Assembly: GCF_023806125.1 (NCBI RefSeq)
Contig: NZ_JAMSKT010000023.1
Coordinates: 1-41,928, forward strand
Length of the DNA: 41,928 bases
Direction of reading: 5' to 3'
Source: Clostridium caldaquaticum
GTDB taxonomy: Bacteria; Bacillota; Clostridia; Clostridiales; Clostridiaceae
The notes below the pieces were generated by a model that had not been told where the DNA came from, searched no databases, and saw nothing but the letters and a program-made list of their open reading frames with translations. This document shows positions 1-9,498 of this stretch, piece by piece (position 1 is the stretch's first letter; each line of letters begins with the position of its first letter). A program made the position numbers and the translations under genes.

Positions 1-7
1 TTGCCAT
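1..7 (-). CDS. Start of a minus-strand gene running off the left edge
   Basis: On the minus strand an ATG at 7-5 followed by GCA is preceded by a GGAAG Shine-Dalgarno-like stretch at about 16-20. This fits the first codons of a gene co-directional with, and just downstream of, the PadR gene. Only about two codons are visible, so no product can be named. PadR genes often precede a transporter or membrane protein gene, but that is context only. Confidence 0.4.
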
Positions 8-67
8 TGTAAACACTTCCTTCTCTTTTCTTTATTTTAAAGTGTTCGGCTTTCTATGTCTACAATA

Positions 68-577
68 TTATACTAACACCATTGTTGTTTTTTCCCTCAT
101 AATAGCTCCATCTAAAACTAAATAATCTCCAAAATCATCACTATCTAATGGTGGCACGCTACTATAACGCTGCATATGAGTTAATAAAAAAGCAAGCCTT
201 TCTTCATGTTGAGCTAACTGATGCTCTAAAAGGCGTATTCTTGTATCTGAATCTAAGTTATTGCAAAAATACATTCTAAGTCGAAAAACATTTTTAGGAG
301 TTGGTTCCATTGGCTCATCTTTATTTAACCACTTTATAAATTCCTTTTTTCCCTTTTCTGTAATTGTATAAACTTTTTTTTGCAGTACATCTCCGCTTAT
401 TTCAATATTATATACTACAAGCTTTTCATCTAATAATCTTTTTAATTCCGGATATATCTGACTATGATTTGCACTCCAGAAATTAACTAACTGATAATTG
501 AATTCTTTGCTTAAATCATATCCAGTCATAGGTTTTCTATTTAACAAACCTAAAATTGCATATTTTAAAGTTCTCAT
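68..577 (-). CDS. PadR family transcriptional regulator
   Basis: A 169-residue protein with the PadR winged-helix N-terminus. A LLNRKPMTGYDLSKEF segment lies in the first 30 residues, followed by a wing rich in basic residues up to about residue 85. The remainder is a helical dimerisation (Vir_C_2-like) domain containing the typical QLAQHEERLAFL helix. PadR proteins are usually repressors of efflux, phenolic-acid or stress genes. The C-terminus stops soon after FGDYLVLDGAIMREK, a little earlier than in many relatives, so the last helix may be shortened. The ATG start has a GGTGAT ribosome site. An extended -10 promoter lies about 30 bp upstream, and a gene start follows at the window edge, suggesting a two-gene unit. 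The family assignment is firm; the target is unknown. Confidence 0.85.
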   Translation of the reverse strand: MRTLKYAILGLLNRKPMTGYDLSKEFNYQLVNFWSANHSQIYPELKRLLDEKLVVYNIEISGDVLQKKVYTITEKGKKEFIKWLNKDEPMEPTPKNVFRLRMYFCNNLDSDTRIRLLEHQLAQHEERLAFLLTHMQRYSSVPPLDSDDFGDYLVLDGAIMREKTTMVLV

Positions 578-606
578 AAAATCACCACTTTCTTTATTAC
601 TTATTT

Positions 607-615
607 ATTATAACA
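607..615 (-). promoter_or_regulatory. Extended -10 promoter of the padR gene
   Basis: Minus-strand TGTTATAAT (TGn plus a perfect TATAAT) sits about 30 bp upstream of the padR ATG. No good -35 hexamer is visible, which is normal for extended -10 promoters. Confidence 0.5.
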
Positions 616-707
616 CTGTTTTTCCATAATAAATATATTTTTTAATACATATATTATAGATTGTGATAAAATCAACATAAAACTACAAAGATAAATAAAT
701 CTGAAGC

Positions 708-743
708 AATTATAAAAAGAGGCCTTGTAGCCTCTTTTTATAA

Positions 744-745
<2 letters not shown>
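708..745 (-). terminator. Terminator of the PTS/GH1 operon
   Basis: A perfect 16-bp inverted repeat (arms 708-723 and 730-745, loop CTTGTA) with A5/T5 ends overlaps the stop codon of the GH1 gene. The symmetry could allow termination from either side. Confidence 0.8.
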
Positions 746-2243
<1,498 letters not shown>

Positions 2244-2264
2244 TTATAAAAAAAGCACTTAATT

Positions 2265-3578
2265 TTACATCGTTATTGTTCCGTCATATGCCTCTTCTGC
2301 TAAAGCAGCAGATTCTTGAGCAACTAATTGTTTTTCATAAATCTTAAAGAATGGATACCATACAATTGCAGCAGGAATTAACATTAAATAATCCCAAATT
2401 GCATTCTGCCATTTAAGTGTAGACAAATATCTACCAAATCCCATTGGAAGTAATGCTGAGATAGAAATCCATCCAGGTGTTAAAAATCCTAGTTTATATC
2501 CAAAATATGTGCATATCATAACAAAAGGAATATTTAATATATAAGGAATACAGAGAACAGGATTGTACATAATTGGCATACCAAATGTAACCGGTTCATT
2601 AATTCCGAACCACCCTGGAACAACAGAAACTTTTGCAACTGCTTTAATTTGTTTAGATTTAGAGCGTAATCCCATTAGTACAAGAGGCAGAGTATTTCCT
2701 GTACCTCCACAGGTAGCAATTGCCCCGAATAATGCAACCGGGTAAAATACAAGAGGCTTACCTGCTTCATGTAATGCTGCATTTGCAACTGTTGCCTGAA
2801 TACCTAACGGCATAATAATTGGAATTAAAATCATTGTACCATGAATACCAAAACACCATAATATAGCACCAAAAATACAAAGAACGAACATTCCAGGAAC
2901 TGATGTTAATGCATTTAATGGTACACCTAATATTTTCATAAATCCTGAACAGATGTTATAAGCTCCTCCTGTAGCTGATACTACAACAGTGGAAACAACT
3001 AAAAACAAAATAATATTGAATAATAATGGTAAAATTGCTGAGAAACCATCCTTTAAGAAAGGCGGAACTACATCTGGCATTTTAATACGGATATTTTTAT
3101 CAGCACAGTATTTTTCAATATGAACAGATATAAACACAACAATAAATCCAATAAACATTCCCTGAGCTCCAAGATAGGTCATACTAATACCTGTAATTCC
3201 TGCTTCAGTTGTAATTAAACTGCCGGATATTAACAAGAAACATACTAGTGCATCAACTGCATTCATAATTGGAGATTTCATTTTCAAGTTTTTTGCATAA
3301 TTAAATGCCAGTAAAGCAACAACCCACACTGATAAACAATTCATCGTAAATTGATATGGCAGATAAAGTGTTGAATAAATTTTACTCTTTGAACTAAAAA
3401 GGTTAAGCATAGTTTCACTGCCTAATGAACATAAAATCTGCGATATAGCACCAACCATGATAATACCCATTAAGGACATCATAGCAGCCTGTAAAGCAGC
3501 TAAAAATTTGTTACTGCCTAGCTTTTGACCAAAATCCTGAAGTTTAATCATGAATTTACTTTCAAATAATTTTTCCAT
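2265..3578 (-). CDS. celB: PTS lactose/cellobiose-family EIIC permease
   Basis: A polytopic membrane protein (437 residues from the chosen start) of the Lac family EIIC. It forms the sugar channel that couples transport to phosphorylation by its partner EIIB. The conserved features are the N-terminal KFMIKLQDFGQKLGSNKFL, about ten hydrophobic segments, and the substrate-site block GWFGINEPVTFG typical of CelB/LicC/ChbC proteins. The ATG at 3578 is preferred because AAGGAGGGC lies seven bases upstream. An in-frame codon eight residues earlier has no such site and would overlap the end of EIIB. The ribosome site overlaps the EIIB stop codon, implying translational coupling. Substrate is likely cellobiose or another beta-diglucoside, from the GH1 neighbour. 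Confidence 0.9.
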   Translation of the reverse strand: MEKLFESKFMIKLQDFGQKLGSNKFLAALQAAMMSLMGIIMVGAISQILCSLGSETMLNLFSSKSKIYSTLYLPYQFTMNCLSVWVVALLAFNYAKNLKMKSPIMNAVDALVCFLLISGSLITTEAGITGISMTYLGAQGMFIGFIVVFISVHIEKYCADKNIRIKMPDVVPPFLKDGFSAILPLLFNIILFLVVSTVVVSATGGAYNICSGFMKILGVPLNALTSVPGMFVLCIFGAILWCFGIHGTMILIPIIMPLGIQATVANAALHEAGKPLVFYPVALFGAIATCGGTGNTLPLVLMGLRSKSKQIKAVAKVSVVPGWFGINEPVTFGMPIMYNPVLCIPYILNIPFVMICTYFGYKLGFLTPGWISISALLPMGFGRYLSTLKWQNAIWDYLMLIPAAIVWYPFFKIYEKQLVAQESAALAEEAYDGTITM

Positions 3579-3588
3579 ATTGCCCTCC

Positions 3589-3888
3589 TTATTTTTCAGC
3601 ATATAGCTTTTTAACTAACTTCATAATATTAGGACAATTTGCAACAGCATAGTCAAAAGATTGTATTACAGCACATGGCATTCCCGTATTTTCCTTTACT
3701 TCCTTAAGACGATATGATACCTGAGGTCCCATAAGAATAATGTCATAATTTTGATATACATCCTGATACTCAGCAAGTCCAACTGCTTTAATCTCTAGTT
3801 CTTCCCCAGCTTCTCTCCAATAACTTTCCATCTTTTTCATTAAAATACTTGTTGACATTCCACCAGCACATATTAATAAAATTTTCAT
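3589..3888 (-). CDS. PTS lactose/cellobiose-family EIIB
   Basis: A cytoplasmic EIIB of about 99 residues with the phosphocysteine loop CAGGMSTS right after the first beta strand (ILLICAGGMSTS, C7 from the chosen start). The cysteine accepts phosphate from EIIA and passes it to the sugar in EIIC. The start at 3888 is chosen because a GGGGGAAG site precedes it and the family normally begins directly with the first strand. An ATG six codons upstream lies inside that ribosome site. Second gene of the EIIA-EIIB-EIIC-GH1 operon. Confidence 0.9.
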   Translation of the reverse strand: MKILLICAGGMSTSILMKKMESYWREAGEELEIKAVGLAEYQDVYQNYDIILMGPQVSYRLKEVKENTGMPCAVIQSFDYAVANCPNIMKLVKKLYAEK

Positions 3889-3907
3889 TGTTTTCTTCCC
3901 CCTCATT

Positions 3908-4216
3908 TTATTTATTTTTATAAAGTAAAATAATTTCTTTTATAAGTTCGTGTGCAAGCATACTTGTCATTAAATGGTCTTGCGAGTGTACAAGCAATAC
4001 GTTAACATCCTGTTTCTCACCATTAGCTTCTTTAAATAATAATTCTGTCTGTGCTTTATGTGCTAAATTTGCTGCCGCTTCAGATTCAGCTAAAAGCTCT
4101 TCAGCCTTTTGAAAATTTCCAGCTTTAGCTTCTTCTAATGCCTGAAATGCTAATGAACGTGCATCACCTGAATTAGCAATAATTGTCATTGGTATTAAAT
4201 CATTTTCATCTCCCAT
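3908..4216 (-). CDS. PTS lactose/cellobiose-family EIIA
   Basis: A 102-residue all-helical EIIA of the Lac family that carries phosphate from HPr to EIIB. The signature LLVHSQDHLMTSM contains the phospho-histidine (H77) and the second conserved histidine (H81). The N-terminal helix has the usual ANSGDARSLAFQALEEAKAG pattern. A strong ribosome site (AAGGGAGGG) precedes the ATG. It is the first gene of the operon, about 45 bp behind a consensus SigA promoter. Expression is likely under PRD-regulator and CcpA control (see the 4267-4445 sites). Confidence 0.93.
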   Translation of the reverse strand: MGDENDLIPMTIIANSGDARSLAFQALEEAKAGNFQKAEELLAESEAAANLAHKAQTELLFKEANGEKQDVNVLLVHSQDHLMTSMLAHELIKEIILLYKNK

Positions 4217-4266
4217 GAAACAACCCTCCCTTCAACAGATGTATAAATTTTCCTTTTCACAATTTC

Positions 4267-4295
4267 ATTTTAATGTATTGAAAATTATTTGTCAA
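4267..4295 (-). promoter_or_regulatory. SigA promoter of the EIIA-EIIB-EIIC-GH1 operon
   Basis: On the minus strand TTGACA (4295-4290) is followed after exactly 17 bp by TAAAAT (4272-4267), a near-consensus housekeeping promoter. Transcription should start near 4260. No -24/-12 sigma-54 element is visible between this site and the gene. Confidence 0.75.
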
Positions 4296-4305
4296 AACGA
4301 TTACA
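4292..4305 (-). promoter_or_regulatory. Candidate cre (CcpA) operator
   Basis: Minus-strand TGTAATCGTTTTGA matches the catabolite-responsive element pattern TGWAANCGNTNWCA at 13 of 14 positions and overlaps the -35 box of the EIIA promoter. A CcpA complex here would block polymerase when preferred sugars are present. The assignment rests on motif and position only. Confidence 0.5.
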
Positions 4306-4322
4306 AGCATATTGAATTATAC

Positions 4323-4445
4323 TTGTATACAGTATTTATTCAGTGTATTTTATTAAAATAATCATGTTATTTAAGAAAATAGATATTTTTTTAATATAAT
4401 TAATTTAGTGTATAAATTTCAATTGCATTTTAATTTTGGTGTATA
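4323..4445. promoter_or_regulatory. Cluster of TGTATA repeats between divergent genes
   Basis: Copies of a (G/T)TGTAT(A) motif lie at 4324-4330 (inside palindromic TGTATACA), 4343-4348, 4408-4414 and 4439-4445. The 4404-4420 copy (TTTAGTGTATAAATTTC) closely resembles a site just upstream of the PRD regulator (7656-7673). They are candidate binding sites for that regulator, acting on the PTS operon and perhaps on the divergent DUF3284 gene. Confidence 0.4.
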
Positions 4446-4511
4446 ACCATATTATTTATAAAGTATATTTTTATATATTTTTTGTTATTATGTATTTATT
4501 TTCCAGAAACA

Positions 4512-4520
4512 TGCTATAAT
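4512..4520 (+). promoter_or_regulatory. Extended -10 promoter of the leaderless DUF3284 gene
   Basis: TGCTATAAT is a perfect extended -10. It ends only six bases before the ATG at 4527, so the predicted transcription start coincides with the start codon. No ribosome binding site precedes the ATG. Confidence 0.55.
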
Positions 4521-4526
4521 GTTTAT

Positions 4527-4952
4527 ATGAAGCTAACAAGAATATTAAAAGTAACAGAAAAAGATTTTTATGATTTTCTTGAAAAGGATCTCTTATCTAA
4601 TATTTATCAATGCACAGGAAAAGAATTGAGCGAAAAAGATATTAAGAAAGGACTGATATATTCAAAATTTGATAATGACGCTCTTACTCGTATTGATGTA
4701 TGTATATTAGATTATAAAAGAGGTTCATTTTTCAAGTCACAAATCAAATCAGTAATTGACACAATTACAATTTCCTTTGAAACTGAAACGGCAGACGACG
4801 GCTTAAAAGTAATATTTAATCAGCATATTCAAAGTTTTGAAAATCAAAAACACAGCAAATTCATGAAACTTTTCAGTGAAGCTGTTTACTATGGAAGGAT
4901 GTCCAATACTCTTTATGACATTCAGAAAAAAATTGTAAACAGCAGCAAATGA
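4527..4952 (+). CDS. DUF3284 domain protein, probably leaderless
   Basis: A 141-residue protein whose N-terminus (MKLTRILKVTEKDFYDFLEKD) matches what is known of DUF3284, a small family found next to PTS beta-glucoside genes. It has no signal peptide or membrane segment and has a basic, mixed alpha/beta appearance. Function is unknown; co-occurrence with cellobiose-type PTS genes suggests a role in the same pathway or its control. The start is placed at ATG 4527 because the family begins there. A TTG fifteen codons upstream would translate the -10 box and also lacks a ribosome site. It is transcribed divergently from the PTS operon and converges on the PRD regulator, with a shared terminator. 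Confidence 0.75.
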   Translation: MKLTRILKVTEKDFYDFLEKDLLSNIYQCTGKELSEKDIKKGLIYSKFDNDALTRIDVCILDYKRGSFFKSQIKSVIDTITISFETETADDGLKVIFNQHIQSFENQKHSKFMKLFSEAVYYGRMSNTLYDIQKKIVNSSK

Positions 4953-4957
4953 ATTGT

Positions 4958-5000
4958 AAAAAATGTATCCTCTGTAAATTAAACAGAGGATACATTTTTT
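4958..5000. terminator. Bidirectional terminator between convergent genes
   Basis: An 18-bp perfect hairpin (arms 4958-4975 and 4983-5000) has an A6 run on one side and T6 on the other. It serves the DUF3284 gene on the plus strand and the PRD regulator on the minus strand. Confidence 0.85.
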
Positions 5001-7633
5001 CATATTTTTTTTACAATCATAATAATATTTGCGATTTCACTATCATTTATTATAATTTTAAATGTTTTTTCCAAAGTTTTTAAAATTCTCACAATAGCTT
5101 GATAATCCTCTTCAAATATTGAAATTATCTTATTTTTGTCAGCATTATCTATTATAGATTTACCTTCTAATAATCTTTCTACCAAGCATGCCAAATGCAT
5201 AAATAATCCAACTCGCTGTTCTTCTGTAAATGGATATAAAATGCTGAATTCATCAATAATATTTGGTAGCACTGTTTTAAGTTTAGATATTGATACATAT
5301 CTGAACTGTTCTTCTAAATACTTGTATACATCATTGTAATTAATGGAATGTGAATTAACAGGTTCAAACATAAGTATACGATCTAAATCTTCTTTTGAAC
5401 TTTTAAAAACTTTTTCTATAGAAATATATGGAATGCCAAATAATTTAGGATCATATGTACCAACAAAACTATGAATGTTATATGTTTTCTGAAGAGCTAA
5501 AACCTCTTTTAACAGTTCATTACGTGAAGATATTGATAAAGCTATTGTTTTCATTCCCAGTTTTGAATACTGGTCAATATAACGTTTTAACTGTATTGCT
5601 CCGCCTTCGCCTGTATAACATAAAGTAATAATAATATTATTATGTTTTTCTTCATTTTTCTTCATATTATTAATCTCTACATTAGCCATATGATAAACAT
5701 AATCGATATCGCTCTCCATTGAACATTTTCTAGCAATATCAATGCCTATCAAAGTAATAGGAATATTTATATATCTGATTTTTACATCTATTTCTTCAGC
5801 AATTGTTTCAAGCATTGTTTTTATGGAACCCATATCATATATTACAATAACACCTTTTCCGCAATCAATTTTCTGAATTAACGATTTAATTTCTTCCATG
5901 GCTTGTCTTGTTCCCATCTCCAAAGTTAAATCATAACTATATGCATTATTACAATGAGTTAAACTATTAGTAACATCTTTTAAAGAAGAAGCTGTTCCGC
6001 TGCCATGCATGATATAAAGAAGCACAGGATGTTCATCATCGTTATTTTCATCTGTTTCAATTAAGAACATAGCAATTAAAACTATTTCGCTAACAGGTAA
6101 GTCCAAATTAATCTTTTCTTTTAAAACTGACGCAAACTGTACACTTGCCGCATATTCCTGAGGATAATTTTGAACAATTTTAACAATTTGATCATTATCT
6201 ACTCTCTGCTGATTAAGATTTAATGTTAATAAAGAATTAATATGTAAGCAAAGACCATAAAATACGTTAGGTTTGAAGTTTATTCCTAATTCTTTTTTAC
6301 TAATACTTAAAAAATCCGTAACCATATTGATAATTCTTGGATCTACAATTTTAGAAAGCTGCTCTAAATTATTTAAATTATCAAAACCATTATAATAACG
6401 ATACTTTTTAAATAGATTACGAATATGAGTATTTATAACATTTTTAATACCTCTATCATTAATACCTAAATTAGATAATTCATCATACTGTTTTTTAATT
6501 TCAGAATACATATCAAATATAGAATAAGAATCATGATGCCCTTGATTATCGATATTTTTATCATAAATAATTAATTCTCTATTTCCTATAAGTAAATCAA
6601 TTTCATTATTATAACTTTTGAGCTTCAGTAAACTCTTTCTGATTTGTTTTTTAAAATCATTAACACATACACAAATATCCTGCTCTGATTCATTAACTAC
6701 CCGCACATAAGCATTTGCACAGGCAGCTTTAATATCCAGTTGTAATTCTTTTACATTGTAATTGAAATCTGATAATAATAGTGCTTTAATAGACTCAGCA
6801 GTAACTTCAATTGAGCGGTCTGAATTAGCTGCTTCAACCTGAAAAAAATAATTAATAAGATCAAATCGTTCCTTCATAGAACGATCTTTCAGCTCTGGTA
6901 ATTCTATAATAACAGGAATCATACGGCTTATTTGCAGGCCACTCTGCGGTGAACATGCTAATACTAAAAATAAATCACTGCAGTCTAATGATTTTGATTT
7001 ATCTTCTGAATATATCTTACCTGAATCCAAAAATCCAAACAAAAAGCTTTGCTGCTTGGCATCTAATAAATCAATATTGTCAATAAACAGCATTCCCTCC
7101 TGTGCTCTTACAAAACAACTATTATTTAAATCACCTTGAGATCCGAAAATTTCATCATTTAATACAGAAACATTCTTAGAAAAATGCCTGCAGTCGATTT
7201 TTATATAAGGTGCATCTTTGGATAAAACACCCCTTTCTTTAGCAAATTCAAACATTAATGAAGCAAAATAGGTTGTTCCGCATCCCGTTTTAGAAGAAAG
7301 CAGAACATTTAAACTTGAACGGGGGTAAAGAATTGCAGCTTTTGCTAACTGAATAGCATTTCTTAAACTATCGTTATAGCCAATCAATTGATTAAAACAG
7401 GATTTTTCTGAACTTTGATGAATTTGTTCAGGAATTTTATAATACACTGGTCTTGTAGTTGTTTTAATAAGCTTACCTTCTTTTACCAATTCATTTAATA
7501 AAGCGCTTACATTGGAACGTTGTAATCCTAAAGCTTCAGCAATAGTTTTTGTCTGCAGTCCGTTTTTATTTTCATTTTTACTATAAATTTCTTTTTGTAT
7601 AAATTCATATACAGTTTCCTTTGCAGTTTTCAC
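5000..7633 (-). CDS. LevR/CelR-type PRD regulator with degenerate AAA+ domain
   Basis: An 877-residue protein with the layout of LevR/ManR/CelR activators: HTH (about 1-70), AAA+ region (80-310), PRD1 (about 400-520), an EIIA-Man-like domain with MHGSGTASSLK (about 540-670), an EIIB-Gat-like segment with LCYTGEGGAIQLK, and a C-terminal PRD2 with LFMHLACLVERLL. PTS phosphorylation of these domains normally sets activity. The AAA+ core is eroded. The Walker A site reads SKTGCGTT (lysine replaced by T120), the Walker B site reads LFIDNID (E to N186), and the GAFTGA sigma-54 loop is replaced around IFGSQGDLNN (162-171). Start is GTG with a GGGGG ribosome site. It lies next to the lactose/cellobiose-type PTS genes it probably controls. 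Because that operon has a SigA promoter, it may act as a non-sigma-54 regulator. Confidence 0.88.
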   Translation of the reverse strand: MKTAKETVYEFIQKEIYSKNENKNGLQTKTIAEALGLQRSNVSALLNELVKEGKLIKTTTRPVYYKIPEQIHQSSEKSCFNQLIGYNDSLRNAIQLAKAAILYPRSSLNVLLSSKTGCGTTYFASLMFEFAKERGVLSKDAPYIKIDCRHFSKNVSVLNDEIFGSQGDLNNSCFVRAQEGMLFIDNIDLLDAKQQSFLFGFLDSGKIYSEDKSKSLDCSDLFLVLACSPQSGLQISRMIPVIIELPELKDRSMKERFDLINYFFQVEAANSDRSIEVTAESIKALLLSDFNYNVKELQLDIKAACANAYVRVVNESEQDICVCVNDFKKQIRKSLLKLKSYNNEIDLLIGNRELIIYDKNIDNQGHHDSYSIFDMYSEIKKQYDELSNLGINDRGIKNVINTHIRNLFKKYRYYNGFDNLNNLEQLSKIVDPRIINMVTDFLSISKKELGINFKPNVFYGLCLHINSLLTLNLNQQRVDNDQIVKIVQNYPQEYAASVQFASVLKEKINLDLPVSEIVLIAMFLIETDENNDDEHPVLLYIMHGSGTASSLKDVTNSLTHCNNAYSYDLTLEMGTRQAMEEIKSLIQKIDCGKGVIVIYDMGSIKTMLETIAEEIDVKIRYINIPITLIGIDIARKCSMESDIDYVYHMANVEINNMKKNEEKHNNIIITLCYTGEGGAIQLKRYIDQYSKLGMKTIALSISSRNELLKEVLALQKTYNIHSFVGTYDPKLFGIPYISIEKVFKSSKEDLDRILMFEPVNSHSINYNDVYKYLEEQFRYVSISKLKTVLPNIIDEFSILYPFTEEQRVGLFMHLACLVERLLEGKSIIDNADKNKIISIFEEDYQAIVRILKTLEKTFKIIINDSEIANIIMIVKKI

Positions 7634-7655
7634 TTTATATCCCCCTTATTTTTTA

Positions 7656-7691
7656 TTAGTGTATATAAATTTCTAATTTTACGAATATACA
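7656..7691. promoter_or_regulatory. TGTATA inverted-repeat sites upstream of the PRD regulator
   Basis: TTAGTGTATATAAATTTC at 7656-7673 and, inverted, TATACA at 7686-7691 lie just upstream of the regulator start. The first copy resembles 4404-4420 in front of the PTS operon. This suggests a common operator and autoregulation. Confidence 0.35.
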
Positions 7692-7848
7692 GAATATAAA
7701 AATATTATATTCTAATTATAAATTTAAAGTAAATAATTTACAATTAAAAACGTCTCCTGAAGCATTTTAAATAATTGTTATTTAATATATAACATCATGA
7801 TACAAAAGTTATGCTAAACAATTTACAAAAAGTTTAGTTAATAAAAAA

Positions 7849-7878
7849 CAGTATCAATATTTCAAAATACTGATACTG
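7849..7878 (-). terminator. Terminator of the ABC/GH78 operon
   Basis: A 30-bp inverted repeat whose outer arms read CAGTATCA and TGATACTG, with one mismatch in the longer stem, is followed on the minus strand by a T6 tract. It lies 18 bp beyond the end of the broken GH78 gene. Confidence 0.8.
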
Positions 7879-7896
7879 CCTTTATTTTAAAATTGA

Positions 7897-9478
7897 TTAT
7901 ATCAAATACTCTCTTATAAAATAAGTAGGTGTACAGCTCCAGGCATGGCAGTAGCTGTTAATAAGATAGCTTCCGTAAGGTGAAAAATACTTATTTTTTG
8001 GATCATACAATTCCCAGAAGGTATCTGCTCCATCCTTAACCATTTCTCCCCAGTAAGCCTTCATCTGCTCTACAGCAAAATCTTTCTTTCCGCTTAAAAT
8101 TAACGCATCAATTAAATGATGGTAGGCATAAGGAGTTGTAAGCTTAATTTCCGGCTGTTTTTCAAATAATCTTTCCATTAACTCTGCATTTTTTTTCTTT
8201 TGGAAGTACTTCTGCCAGTACCATCCAAACCTGTGCTGCCCAGGAAACTGATTTCTCTTTTCCGCTTACAAAAAAGCCTTGCTCTTTATCATAAAGGTGT
8301 TTTACTGCTGCTTCTGAAATTTCATCAATCTTTTTCTTTAAGAAATCTTTTTCCTTCAAATTTAGTTCTTCTGCTAAAGCTAAAGCTCTTTTCATGCAGT
8401 ATATTAATACCGCCTGAGCTGGTGCCTGCTTATTTAATTTTTCATTCCAATCTATAAATGCCCACCAGGTTTCATCATCTTTTACAATATTATTTTCATC
8501 TAATCTTTCTAATGCAATTTCAATCTGTCTCACTGCAGTAGGCCATAAATCCTTTATCACTTTTATATCCTTTGAAGCTTTATAATAATTATATAATATA
8601 TCTACAAAGAATAAAGAATAATCATATAGGAAAGTATCATCCGGTATTGGTTCAGGTTCTGTAAAAATACAGGCAGAAACCTGTCCATTTTCATTAGTTA
8701 CACCCGCAAATAAATATAAACATCTCTTTACTAAATCATAATTTTTAAACGTCTTATAATTTGCAGCAGCCTGAAGTCTTAAATCTCCAATCCAAAGTCT
8801 TCTGTCCCTTTTTGGTCCATCTTCAAATACGTCCTGCATGCAATCCTGCAGTGTTTTAATGCTTATTTTATCTATTATCTGAAGTTCTTTATCTAAAGTT
8901 TCCGGCAGTTTCTTAACTTTAGATACATCAGCTGAAGTTACCGTCGTACAATAAATTTCGTCAAAAGAAACTTTATACTTTTGCGACGTATCCACTACCT
9001 CAACCTTCAAATATCTAAAGCTGTATCTTCTTGGCAGCTTAAGCTCCGCTGGCAATATATCAACATTTATAACTTCCTCTTGAAGCCAAGAGCTGCTAAT
9101 CCAGCCTTTATATTCTGAAAAAGGCTCCTTCACCTCAACAGGCATTTCTCCAAAGGAAAGTTTTAGACGCAGCGGTGCATCTGGAGGACTGCCTACAGGC
9201 CTTACCTTTATTGTTAAATATCCAACTTCATGATCTCCAAAATCAAGTATAAAACTGTCACTTTTACCATAAGCCTCTTTTTTAATAGTATCTATTTCTG
9301 AAACCTTAACAACCTTCCATCCATGGATTGCATCTTTATCTCTTATAACATCTACAATCTGCTTTGGATAAACTTTATCTTTTATTAATTTTGGCTTTAA
9401 ACTCTCAGCTATTTTAATAAATTTATCATTTTTCTTAATTATCATTTTTGTTTTTTGCATACTTGGAACTTCACTCAT
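7897..9478 (-). pseudogene. GH78 alpha-L-rhamnosidase-like gene, frameshifted
   Basis: Two overlapping reading frames, 9478-8162 (438 residues) and 8178-7897 (93 residues), together form one GH78-type enzyme of about 526 residues. The first part has an N-terminal beta domain and the catalytic-acid region (DGPKRDRRLWIGDLR). The second part has the conserved GADTFWELYDP block with the catalytic-base glutamate and CHAW. The frames join at a run of eight A on the minus strand (8189-8196). Seven A would give an uninterrupted sequence through KEKNAELMERL. This could be a true mutation, a sequencing error, or transcriptional slippage. As read, the protein lacks its catalytic base. The frame starts at ATG 9478 behind a TACAGGAGG site. 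Unlike its 690-residue neighbour it has no C-terminal beta domain. Likely role: removal of terminal rhamnose from imported oligosaccharides. Confidence 0.82.
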
Positions 9479-9498
9479 TTTATAACCTCCTGTAAATT

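Noticed and set aside
68-130. A frameshift at the end of the PadR gene, suggested by its short C-terminus
   Set aside because: Reading the other two frames past the A run gives stops within a few codons and no better match, so natural length variation is simpler.
4217-4480. A sigma-54 promoter upstream of the EIIA gene, expected from the LevR-like regulator
   Set aside because: No TGGCAC-N5-TTGC-like sequence could be found on the minus strand. A consensus SigA promoter is present instead.
4482-4526. A TTG start for the DUF3284 gene fifteen codons upstream
   Set aside because: It would translate the -10 box and has no ribosome site. The family consensus begins at the MKLTRIL methionine.
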